The translations under genes and the position numbers were made by a program. Of a stretch of 59,736 nucleotides of DNA, positions 8,296 through 15,415 are shown one piece after another. Positions within the stretch are counted from its first letter, which is position 1; every line of letters begins with the position of its first letter. The DNA is from a virus, in IMG/VR virus record IMGVR_UViG_3300019458_000038, positions 1-59,736 of that record; one strand, 5' to 3'. The notes beneath the pieces were generated by a model that saw only the letters and a program-made list of their open reading frames with translations, was not told where the DNA came from and made no database searches.

Positions 8296-9504
8296 ATGAG
8301 CGTCAGAGGGAACTTCACAGAAGCGACGGCCACGTGGAACTCTGCCACTCCCCCCGGGGAAGAGCTCCAGGCGGACGCGAGCGCCGTCGCCTCGCTGGTA
8401 GTCGAGTTCAGCAAGTCCGGACAGATCGACCTCGGTACGGTGGCGTTCGAAGTCTCAAGCACTGGGTCGAGGTGGCACGCCCGACAGGCCACCAGGAGCG
8501 ACACTGGGGTCAGGGCTACCTCGCTGCAACTCCCGTCCGCGCCGCAGGACACGGCGTGGCACGTGGACGTGACCGGGTGGGCAAAGTTCAGGGTGAGGCT
8601 GTCCTCCGCCATCACGAACTCAGGCAGCGTCCTGGTCACCATCAACGGGGACGACCTGGTGTCCAGGCCGACCCAGGGCGTCGTGATCCTGGACTCGGCC
8701 GTCGGAACTCCAGCGACGGTGACTGCTCTCGGAGAGCTGGCCGTGCAGGCCAACGTCACTTCGGTACCACCCGCCGTGGCGAACTCGTCTCCTCCTTTCC
8801 ACGGAGAGAGCTCTCCTGTCGCGCTGTCGGTGGACCTGTCCGGACACCAGAGGGTGAACGTCGGGAGGTGGCTGGGCTCGAACGCCCCGACCACGGGCCA
8901 GAAGGCGATGGGGCAGTCGATCCCGGTCGTGGTCGCGTCCGACCAGAGCGCGGTCACAGTGTCCGGCCCGCTCACCGACGCACAGCTGCGGGCGGCCTCC
9001 GTCCCGGTGTCAGTCGGCGCCCCCGGGGGAGACGTGTTCGTCGCGTCGGCCCTGGCCATGTCCAAGTCCGCCAACAAGCACTACCTGTCCGTCTTCAACG
9101 CTCACGCGACGCTGAAGGTGGAGGTGGTGCGCGTGGCCGTGTGGCAGGAGAACACCGCGGCCGTGACCGGTCTCGTTCGAGGCTACAGGTTGTTCAGGAT
9201 CACGGCGCACTCCGCGGGGACCACAGTGACCCCGGAGAAGAGAGACACGTCCCAGCCGAACCTGAATGCCTCGATAACGGCGAGGTCCAACGGCCAGAAC
9301 GCCACCGTGAGCGGCGGCGCCCTCGGCGGCTCGGCAATCTACGAGGACGAGTCTGGCGGAGCCGAGGGTCGGGCCGTCATGTTCGACGAGAGCCTGTGCG
9401 GGGGGCCGGTGGTCTGCAACACCAACGAGGGCGTGACGGTGCAGCAAGACGGGACGGTTGGGGTGGGGGCGCTGTCGGCGCAGGTGTACTTCAGGGTGAA
9501 GTGA
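8296..9504 (+). CDS. phage structural protein with ASDQSA-type repeats, 402 aa
   Basis: The segment MGQSIPVVVASDQSAVTVSG followed by PVSVGAPGG is the repeat seen in many tail-appendage proteins. Upstream lies an Ig or jelly-roll-like region (residues about 1-120). The last 150 residues include AMSKSANKHYLSVFN and a strand-rich end (VGALSAQVYFRVK). Together with the two preceding genes it probably builds a virion appendage. Confidence 0.65.
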   Translation: MSVRGNFTEATATWNSATPPGEELQADASAVASLVVEFSKSGQIDLGTVAFEVSSTGSRWHARQATRSDTGVRATSLQLPSAPQDTAWHVDVTGWAKFRVRLSSAITNSGSVLVTINGDDLVSRPTQGVVILDSAVGTPATVTALGELAVQANVTSVPPAVANSSPPFHGESSPVALSVDLSGHQRVNVGRWLGSNAPTTGQKAMGQSIPVVVASDQSAVTVSGPLTDAQLRAASVPVSVGAPGGDVFVASALAMSKSANKHYLSVFNAHATLKVEVVRVAVWQENTAAVTGLVRGYRLFRITAHSAGTTVTPEKRDTSQPNLNASITARSNGQNATVSGGALGGSAIYEDESGGAEGRAVMFDESLCGGPVVCNTNEGVTVQQDGTVGVGALSAQVYFRVK

Positions 9505-9695
9505 TGACAGAGTACCGAGGGCGAATGGTGTTCCCATCGAGGTGGAAGTGCGACGGGTGCTGGGCAGAGGCCACCCACTCAAGCAGAGAAGAGTACTCGG
9601 ACTGGGTCGGTCGGCACGAGCAGCACCCGGGCCAGCTGTACCCGCTGACCAAGGCCCACGAGGTAGACGTGGAGCCTGTGCCAGAGTCGAGTTAG
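9504..9695 (+). CDS. small CxxC protein, 63 aa
   Basis: ATG overlaps the previous TGA. Sequence has KCDGCW followed by His residues (ATHSS, GRHEQH), a possible zinc site, and an acidic C-terminus. Its final codons overlap the TAGACT box at 9693. One of many zinc-type microproteins in this genome. Confidence 0.6.
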   Translation: MTEYRGRMVFPSRWKCDGCWAEATHSSREEYSDWVGRHEQHPGQLYPLTKAHEVDVEPVPESS

Positions 9696-9698
9696 ACT
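9693..9698 (+). promoter_or_regulatory. -10 box TAGACT, leaderless-type promoter
   Basis: TAGACT ends 7 nt before ATG 9706 with no Shine-Dalgarno between. The TAG of the box is also the stop codon of the upstream gene, the same arrangement as at 795-800. Confidence 0.5.
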
Positions 9699-9705
9699 TG
9701 TAGGC

Positions 9706-10260
9706 ATGGGCTCGCCAGCCGCCCCCGTCTTCCTCCCCTCCGGACCCACCCTCCGGCAGAGGCTCGTCGAGGCGATGCTGGCGAGGTACAGGCAGCCAGA
9801 GCCGCCGCCGCCTACGCCTCTCCCGGAGCAAGAAGCGCAGCCGCAGCCCCTCCATATACCCGGCCTCGACGTGGCCGCGAGGACGGTCTGGGGCGAGGCG
9901 AGGGGGGACCCGGAGAGCTTGCCCGCCGTCGCGGCGGTGCTGGTCAACCGGCTCCGCTCCGGAAAGCACGGGGAGACCCTCGAGGACGTCGCGCTCCAGC
10001 CGAAGCAGTTCAGCGCGTGGAACCCGGGCGACCCCAACAGGCCGAAGATGCTCTCCGTCCCCGAAGAGGACCCCCTGCTGGCTCGGATCAGGGGTATTAT
10101 AGAGGGCCTGGTGTCGGGAGAAGTGGAAGACCCTACGGGCGGCGCGGAGTTCTATTTCACCGGGAGGACCCCGAGCTGGGACTTCCGCAAACTGGAGCCG
10201 GCCGGGAAGCTCGGGGCGCACAGGTTCTTCAGGCGCAAGACGGCCAAGAAGAGGAGTTGA
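9706..10260 (+). CDS. SleB-type cell wall hydrolase (endolysin candidate), 184 aa
   Basis: Residues about 55-175 match the Hydrolase_2/SleB fold: AARTVWGEARGDPES with the conserved Glu, AVAAVLVNRLRS, QPKQFSAWNPGD, and a terminal G-A-x-x-F-Y-F stretch. SleB-type enzymes cleave peptidoglycan. A Pro/Gln-rich linker precedes the domain and a basic tail follows. Placed in a lysis-like group with DUF5675 and a protease. It has its own apparent leaderless promoter. Lysin or virion-associated lytic enzyme are both possible. Confidence 0.8.
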   Translation: MGSPAAPVFLPSGPTLRQRLVEAMLARYRQPEPPPPTPLPEQEAQPQPLHIPGLDVAARTVWGEARGDPESLPAVAAVLVNRLRSGKHGETLEDVALQPKQFSAWNPGDPNRPKMLSVPEEDPLLARIRGIIEGLVSGEVEDPTGGAEFYFTGRTPSWDFRKLEPAGKLGAHRFFRRKTAKKRS

Positions 10261-10270
10261 AAGAGACGCG

Positions 10271-10702
10271 ATGAACTTCAGCAACATGTCGGACGCCGAA
10301 CTGCTGGCCTACAACCCGACAGGGTTGGCCCAGACCGCCTCTTACGAGCGAGAGCTCCGGAAGCGCAACCTCAAGAAGACCCGCACAGACAGGCCCGCGG
10401 GAGGGACAGAGCTGGCCACTGGGACCGGAGGCACTGAGACGTTCTACAACCCGAACACGGGACGGTACGAGACCAGGAGGACCCTGTCTGGGGTAACGGC
10501 GTCACCGTCCCCAGCTCCGTCTCCGTCCCCAACTCCGTCACCGACACCGACTCCCTCTCCGGTACCATCCCCGAGCCCGTTGGCATCTCCGACTCCGGGG
10601 CCCGTGAGCAGCCTCTTTGCTCCGCAGCCCACCCTGCGCGACGTGATAACTGAGATCCTGCTGAGGCAGGGTGGGTTCGGTGGCGGTCAAGGGCTGGCGT
10701 AA
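10271..10702 (+). CDS. Pro/Ser-rich low-complexity protein, 143 aa
   Basis: N-terminal helical part (MNFSNMSDAELLAYNP, ASYERELRKRNLKK) is followed by about 45 residues of PSP repeats (SPSPAPSPSPTPSPTPTP) and a helical end (LRDVITEILLRQ). The next gene overlaps its 3' end. The repeat is likely a flexible linker. Function unknown. Confidence 0.6.
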   Translation: MNFSNMSDAELLAYNPTGLAQTASYERELRKRNLKKTRTDRPAGGTELATGTGGTETFYNPNTGRYETRRTLSGVTASPSPAPSPSPTPSPTPTPSPVPSPSPLASPTPGPVSSLFAPQPTLRDVITEILLRQGGFGGGQGLA

Positions 10703-10826
10703 TCTCCTGTCCGAACTGGAGAAGCCTCTCCTCTGGGCAGCCCTGGGAGTCGTGGTCGGCGTCGTGATAGCGTCTGAGCTGGGAGAGAACCTGAGGAGTA
10801 GATTGAGGAGAGCGGCGATACCATGA
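10680..10826 (+). CDS. single-span membrane protein, 48 aa (possible readthrough)
   Basis: GTG 10680; one membrane helix (LLWAALGVVVGVVIASEL) and a basic tail (RSRLRRAAIP), as in small holins. The frame stays open after its TGA (10824-10826) for another 91 codons to 11102 with coding-like composition and no good start codon early in it, so readthrough would fuse it to the next entry. Confidence 0.5.
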   Translation: MAVKGWRNLLSELEKPLLWAALGVVVGVVIASELGENLRSRLRRAAIP

Positions 10827-10910
10827 CAAGCAAACGAAAACAAATTCTACTACTACTACACCACCACCACAGACACCACAGTCGACTCCCCAGCCGATCC
10901 CGTTCCAGGG

Positions 10911-11102
10911 ATGGTGGCCCCCACGGTGTCACCGTTCAGACGCTACCAGGAGTTCATACGCCCTCACGATGGCTACAACAATAAGAGCCAGGCTCCGGAC
11001 AGGCAGGAGCAGGCCAGGCAGGAGCCGGCCAGACAGAAGCCGAGGGTGATGGAGCTCCCGTCCGGTAGGTTCTTGGAGGTCGAGGGAAGAAGCTGGACCT
11101 AG
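10911..11102 (+). CDS. basic Gln/Arg/Pro-rich protein, 63 aa (start uncertain)
   Basis: From ATG 10911: MVAPTVSPFRRYQEF, a Gln/Arg repeat (RQEQARQEPARQ) and PSGRFLEVEGRSW. The ATG lacks a good ribosome-binding site, and the same frame is coding-like back to 10827 (YYYYTTTTDTTVDS). The true N-terminus may therefore lie upstream, reached by TGA readthrough or a non-standard start. Confidence 0.4.
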   Translation: MVAPTVSPFRRYQEFIRPHDGYNNKSQAPDRQEQARQEPARQKPRVMELPSGRFLEVEGRSWT

Positions 11103-11107
11103 TCCGC

Positions 11108-11467
11108 GTGGCCGTCCGTCCGGAGGGCGCCTTCGGGGTGCTGCTCGACAACGGTCTGCCGTTCGCGGTCACCCTGGAGTGGACCGGGCCTGACCTGAAG
11201 ACGAAGATCCCAGACGGAACCTTCTCCTGTGTCAAGACCACTTACTACGGCGGCGGATACACGACGTTCGAGGTCATGAACGTACCTGGACACTCCAGGA
11301 TCCTATTCCACAAGGGGAACTACGAAAAAGACACCGAGGGGTGCATCCTTGTGGCGGACGCGTTCAACGGGTCGTGGATCAGTGGCAGCAGGCAGGGGTT
11401 CGCCAAGCTCATGGGCCGGGTGGGGGACAGGATGACGTTCGACCTGGTCGTGGTCACGAAGACTTGA
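11108..11467 (+). CDS. DUF5675 family protein, 119 aa
   Basis: GTG start. The family pattern is clear: IPDGTFSCVKT, TTFEVMNVPGHSRILFHKGN, DTEGCILVAD and a Ser-x-x-x-Phe helix (SGSRQGFAKLMG). DUF5675 proteins occur in phages and beside secretion tips and are suspected cell-wall-active enzymes, with the His and the DTEGC Cys in a putative active site. Its place between the SleB-like hydrolase and a protease supports a lysis or entry role. Confidence 0.8.
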   Translation: MAVRPEGAFGVLLDNGLPFAVTLEWTGPDLKTKIPDGTFSCVKTTYYGGGYTTFEVMNVPGHSRILFHKGNYEKDTEGCILVADAFNGSWISGSRQGFAKLMGRVGDRMTFDLVVVTKT

Positions 11468-11486
11468 GAAAGAGAGAGGCAAAGAG

Positions 11487-12086
11487 ATGGTGACGAGAAG
11501 AGCCCTACTGGTCGCGGTGGTGACGGCAGCTTCATCCTTGGTCCTGTCCGCGGAGGACGGACCCTGCGCCCACCTCAAGTGGGACAGGAGTGCTTTCCAG
11601 GGGATGGTGGGGCTCAGGACGGGAGACTCTCAGTGCGCACTGGCTGTGCTCGTCGACGACGACGGAGGCATAGCGACAGTCCCCCACGTGTGGGAGGGTT
11701 GGCCAAACAAGGTCTACTGGACCGACGGTGGGTCGGAGACCGGGACCGCCGAGAGGATGGGCTCTACCGCCGGGGGCCTGGTCGTAGCTCTCCTGGACAG
11801 AGTGCCGCGCGGGCTCAAGAAAGTGAAGTTCGGGGATGTCCCGAGTCAGGGGAAGGAGCTGTGCGCCCCAGTCATAATGAAGGGCGGGCGCTTCGGAATC
11901 TCGTGCGGCTCGTACGTGGGGATGGACTCTGACGGCGACCTCGTGCTCGACGTGTCGGTCAACCGCGGGTCTTCCGGTGGTCCCATCAGGGACAGGAGCG
12001 GACGAGTCGTGGGGTTGGTGGACTCCAGCGGGGGGAACCCGTCGTGGTTCTGGAGGCCGATGACGTTCGGGAGGCCGATCAGGTGA
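11487..12086 (+). CDS. secreted trypsin-like serine protease, 199 aa
   Basis: Signal peptide at residues 1-22 (MVTRRALLVAVVTAASSLVL). A chymotrypsin-fold triad is readable: His67 in TVPHVW, Asp104 in ALLDRV, Ser163 in the GSSGGP motif, followed by GRVVGLVDSSGG. Length and motif spacing fit compact trypsin-like peptidases. An exported phage protease might act on surface proteins, in lysis or on superinfecting phage (inference). Confidence 0.75.
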   Translation: MVTRRALLVAVVTAASSLVLSAEDGPCAHLKWDRSAFQGMVGLRTGDSQCALAVLVDDDGGIATVPHVWEGWPNKVYWTDGGSETGTAERMGSTAGGLVVALLDRVPRGLKKVKFGDVPSQGKELCAPVIMKGGRFGISCGSYVGMDSDGDLVLDVSVNRGSSGGPIRDRSGRVVGLVDSSGGNPSWFWRPMTFGRPIR

Positions 12087-12391
12087 GATACGTCGCGGTC
12101 CTCAGGACGGCGGACGGGGCGGAGAGGCGCGTGGCCGTCGATTCTCCACAGAGAGAGGTGAGAGTCGCAATCCGCTCTTGCTTCCCCGGCTCGGACCACG
12201 AGACCACGGAGCGGCTGTACGAGTACCGGGGGGTTCTGGGCAATCTCCAGCACTACCGGGGGGTGCTGGGCGATCTCCAGCACTCGTGGGTGAGGGTTCT
12301 TCTCTATGTGGAGGTACTGCCAGTCCGAGAGAAGAAGTCGGCGGCCCCCGAGAGGCCGTCCGGAGCGCACAGGTACATGGAGCTGCCGTGA
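12083..12391 (+). CDS. hypothetical protein with internal duplication, 102 aa
   Basis: GTG overlaps the protease stop (GTGA). A 30-bp unit is directly repeated at 12224-12253 and 12254-12283, giving YRGVLGNLQH YRGVLGDLQH. The N-terminus is strand-like (VRYVAVLRTADGAERRVAVD). Function unknown. The near-identity of the two units points to recent slippage. Confidence 0.55.
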   Translation: MRYVAVLRTADGAERRVAVDSPQREVRVAIRSCFPGSDHETTERLYEYRGVLGNLQHYRGVLGDLQHSWVRVLLYVEVLPVREKKSAAPERPSGAHRYMELP

Positions 12392-12480
12392 CCTGCGTCT
12401 GCGGTCGCCCGATGAGGTTCCTGGGGCACTGCAAGTTCGTCTGCGAGACCTGCGGGTACTTCCAGTCTTGCAGCGACTAG
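12388..12480 (+). CDS. zinc-ribbon microprotein, 30 aa
   Basis: GTG overlaps the upstream TGA. Sequence has CVCG at the N-terminus and CETCGYF near the C-terminus with an extra His/Cys pair (LGHCKF), a minimal CxC...CxxC zinc ribbon. Coupled translation supports it. Role unknown. Confidence 0.5.
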   Translation: MTCVCGRPMRFLGHCKFVCETCGYFQSCSD

Positions 12481-12496
12481 CTCCCCGCCTGTCCCG

Positions 12497-12505
12497 TGGT
12501 ACGTT
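12497..12505 (+). promoter_or_regulatory. extended -10 TGGTACGTT upstream of terminase
   Basis: Fits TGnTAnnnT in the 55-nt gap before the TTG start at 12536; a GAGGGGG ribosome-binding site follows. No -35 is evident. Confidence 0.35.
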
Positions 12506-12535
12506 AGTACCAGTCAGCGGGAGGGGGAAGCAGAC

Positions 12536-15001
12536 TTGCCGTACGAGAGCCAGGGGCAAGACACCGCTCAGTGGGAGTGGGCCACCCCACCCAACGAGAA
12601 GTTTGAGGGTGGGGAGCAAGAGGAGGCGTTCAACTACGGCCCCGCTCCACTCCTGCTGTCTGGAGGCTACGGCAGCGGGAAGACCGCCGTCGCCATCTTC
12701 AAGCTGCTGTGCCTCGCGCAGCTCTACCCAGGGTACAGGGTCGCCATCGCCAGGAGGTTCTGGAGCGAGCTCAAGGAGACCACGCTCCAGACCTTCTACA
12801 CGCTCTGCCCCCCAGAGGCCATAGCCCAGAAGAACGAGGGCGGCGGCGCGGCTGTAGTCACCCTCACCAACGGCTCGCGGTTCGTGTTCCTCCACCTCAA
12901 CCGCGTGGACGCCATCTCCATCCTGCGGGGACTCGAGATCAACGCGGCCCTGATCGACCAGGCCGAGGAGACCGCCGAGGAGATATACGACACCCTCCAC
13001 TCCAGGATAGGGCGGTGGAAGAGCGCCTCCGTCCCCTCGGAGGTGGTGCGGGTCCACGAGGAGTCGACCGGGACTGAGTGGCCGTACAAGTTCCGGAACG
13101 GGAAACTGTCCACGCCTAGCTTCATGCTGCTCACGTGCAACCCAGACCTCGAGACGCACTGGCTGTGGAACCGCTTCCACCCTGAGTCGGAAGAGTGGCA
13201 GTCGAAGTGGAAGGGCAGCGGCTACAAGATGATCACGTTCGACTCGCGGAAGAACAAGTTCTTGAGCGAGGAGAACCTCAGGATCCTCCAGTCCAAGGAC
13301 GACACGTACCAGGCCCGCTACGTCCGCGGAGAGTGGGGCAACCCGGAGGGGGTGTTCTTCCGGGTGCACCCGTCGTCAGTGCTGGAGTACTCCGAAGAGT
13401 TGATGAAGAAGCTGCGCGAGACGTGCAAGCTCTACCGCGTGCTTGACCACGGCGACTCCGGGGTCACGTGCGTGCTGTGGGCGGCGGTCGACGGCGGCGG
13501 CAACGTGATCTTCTACCGTGAGCTCTACTTGGAGGACCAGACCATCAGGGACACCAGGGCCAACGTGTGGAAGATGTCGGTCAAGGACTCAAAGAGCTAC
13601 GACGGCTCCCTCCCGAGGGAGCCAGACAAGTTCGAGCTGACGCACTACCGGAACCTGGCCGACCCGAGCATCTTCTACAAGGTCCCGCAAAAGATCGGAG
13701 GCCGGGTAGTGTCGAACAGGTGGTCCGTGGCCGAGGAGTGGGTCGACTCGAGGAACTACCCGGCGTGGGACAGGGTCTCGTGGGAGGGCGCCGACAACAA
13801 CGAGCAGGTCTCCAGGCAGAGGATCAAGGACATGCTCCTGGTCGACCCTGGACACTCCCACCCGATCACCAGGGAGAAGGGCGCCCCGAGGATGTACTTC
13901 GTGAAGAAGACCCAAGACTACCAGGAGGGGTGCTTCGACGCGCTGCTGGAAGTGAAGTCGGCCAGGAGGGTCCAGGTGGGCACCGTCAACGGGAAGCCGG
14001 TGTTCAGCGACGAGCGCGACGACAGCGTTCCAGACCACGCTTTAGATTGCGTCGCCCCAGAGACGAAGATACTCCGGGGGGACCTGCGGTGGATCAGGGC
14101 AGACGAAGTGAAAGTTGGGGACACACTCGTCGGTTTCGATGAGTTTGGTGACGGGACGCTGAGTCCAAGACACTGGCGTCCTGCTCTCGTCGAGTCCGTA
14201 GAGTTCACGAAGAAGCCCTCGTACAGGACGACGCTCTCCGACGGGACTGTTGTCGTGTCGTCACACGACCACAGGTGGTTGTCAGACCTTCCCAGTGCTA
14301 CTTCATGCAAGAGGAAGTGGGTGTCCACAGCTTCTCTTGACGGAAGGGGACATTGGGAGCCTGGGGTCCCGAGAGGAGCTACTTCCGTCGAGAGGCTCCT
14401 ACTCAAGCCTCTGTCCGTCTGGAAAGAGGGTGACACTCGCTCTCACGGTTACTTAGCTGGGATGTTCGACGGAGAAGGTAGTCTGTCTCAAGGCAAGCTG
14501 AAATACAGGGGGATACGGAACATCTCCATGTCACAGAAAGACAACTCTGCTCTTGAGGACACCATGTCTGCGCTGAGAGCGCTCGGATTCCAGCATTCTC
14601 TGTATAGACACACGAGCAGCCAGCCTGGCGTGTGTACAGTGGTGCTAGCCGGAACTCTGGGCGAACGCCTGCGTTTCCTTGGAGAAGTGCGACCTCGCAG
14701 GCTCTTGGAAAAATTGGACCTGAACGTGGGGAGATTCCAGGTCTGGGGTCAGGACCGAGTGAGCGTCGTGAGGAACGAGTACATCGGAGTCGTAGACGTG
14801 GTCGCGATCAAGACTTCCACTCGAACGTTCATGGCCGAGGGGCTGGCCTCTCACAACTGCGTCCGATACATATCCAACAGCCGGCCCGTCGCGTTCGTCC
14901 CGCCGAAGGACAAGCCGGGGACCCTGACGTGGGCCGGGTACGCCAAGCTCGCCAAGGAGGGGAACCGCAAGCGGCGGAGGAGGGCCGCGACAACGGAGTA
15001 G
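12536..15001 (+). CDS. terL: terminase large subunit interrupted by an intein, 821 aa precursor
   Basis: TTG start with a strong GAGGGGGAAG site. Walker A is GGYGSGKT (residues 43-50); the Walker-B-like strand is AALIDQAEE. The C-terminal RuvC-like nuclease includes RVLDHGDSG and, split by the intein, the motif HALD-CVRY that carries a catalytic Asp. The intein is residues 505-774; after splicing the terminase would be 551 aa, a normal size. It packages DNA into proheads through the portal, two genes downstream. The TTG start may limit its expression. Confidence 0.9.
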   Translation: MPYESQGQDTAQWEWATPPNEKFEGGEQEEAFNYGPAPLLLSGGYGSGKTAVAIFKLLCLAQLYPGYRVAIARRFWSELKETTLQTFYTLCPPEAIAQKNEGGGAAVVTLTNGSRFVFLHLNRVDAISILRGLEINAALIDQAEETAEEIYDTLHSRIGRWKSASVPSEVVRVHEESTGTEWPYKFRNGKLSTPSFMLLTCNPDLETHWLWNRFHPESEEWQSKWKGSGYKMITFDSRKNKFLSEENLRILQSKDDTYQARYVRGEWGNPEGVFFRVHPSSVLEYSEELMKKLRETCKLYRVLDHGDSGVTCVLWAAVDGGGNVIFYRELYLEDQTIRDTRANVWKMSVKDSKSYDGSLPREPDKFELTHYRNLADPSIFYKVPQKIGGRVVSNRWSVAEEWVDSRNYPAWDRVSWEGADNNEQVSRQRIKDMLLVDPGHSHPITREKGAPRMYFVKKTQDYQEGCFDALLEVKSARRVQVGTVNGKPVFSDERDDSVPDHALDCVAPETKILRGDLRWIRADEVKVGDTLVGFDEFGDGTLSPRHWRPALVESVEFTKKPSYRTTLSDGTVVVSSHDHRWLSDLPSATSCKRKWVSTASLDGRGHWEPGVPRGATSVERLLLKPLSVWKEGDTRSHGYLAGMFDGEGSLSQGKLKYRGIRNISMSQKDNSALEDTMSALRALGFQHSLYRHTSSQPGVCTVVLAGTLGERLRFLGEVRPRRLLEKLDLNVGRFQVWGQDRVSVVRNEYIGVVDVVAIKTSTRTFMAEGLASHNCVRYISNSRPVAFVPPKDKPGTLTWAGYAKLAKEGNRKRRRRAATTE
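14048..14857 (+). other. intein with LAGLIDADG-type endonuclease domain, 270 aa
   Basis: Begins at Cys (block A, CVAPETKILRGDL), has a block-B-like SSHDHRWL, a homing endonuclease dodecapeptide (HGYLAGMFDGEGSLS), a block F/G end (FMAEGLASHN) and Cys +1 in the extein. All residues for class 1 splicing are present: Cys1, His-Asn, Cys+1. The insertion is exactly in the HALD/CVRY nuclease motif. Base use is visibly less GC-biased at third positions than in the flanking exteins, a sign of separate origin. Confidence 0.9.
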
Positions 15002-15059
15002 GAGGTGTGGTAGCCTTCTCCTTGAGACGGTAGGGTGTAAAAGTGAGGGAAACAAGACG

Positions 15060-15350
15060 ATGAGCGACAAGAAGCACGAAGACCTGACCGACGCCGAGTG
15101 GTACCAGCTCACGGTCGCGGCCAGGGAGATCGAGATCGAGGACCGCAAGAGCAACTTCGACAGGTCGCGCCCGCCGCTGCTGGTGGCCGTGGACCAGAGG
15201 ATCCTCAGGTGGGCACACAGGAGGCTCAACGACCTCGAGCAGGCGGTCAGGGAGCTGGCCAGCTACATCCCGAACGCCAAGGAGCCCAGGGCGGGGCAGG
15301 GCCGACCGAAGCACAGCAGGGAGCAGGTCGACATACTGCCGGAAGAGTAG
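15060..15350 (+). CDS. helical hypothetical protein, 96 aa
   Basis: ATG with a GTGAGGGAAAC upstream region. Helical throughout (DAEWYQLTVAAREIEIEDRK, HRRLNDLEQAVRELASYI) and ends with a basic then acidic tail. Sits between terminase and portal, where small packaging or connector accessories are common. No family named. Confidence 0.6.
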   Translation: MSDKKHEDLTDAEWYQLTVAAREIEIEDRKSNFDRSRPPLLVAVDQRILRWAHRRLNDLEQAVRELASYIPNAKEPRAGQGRPKHSREQVDILPEE

Positions 15351-15415
15351 AGGCCACACTCCTGGACGTTACCGGACTTAGCGTCGTACACTAGTTACCG
15401 GAGGTCCGCCCCAGA

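Noticed and set aside
9010-10287. Minus-strand open frame of about 425 codons opposite the SleB-like gene
   Set aside because: Antisense shadow; the plus-strand frame has a recognisable hydrolase, and the reverse frame has no motif.
12536-15001. Alternative genetic code (stop reassignment)
   Set aside because: TAG, TAA and TGA all end genes with normal lengths; no large gene contains in-frame stops.
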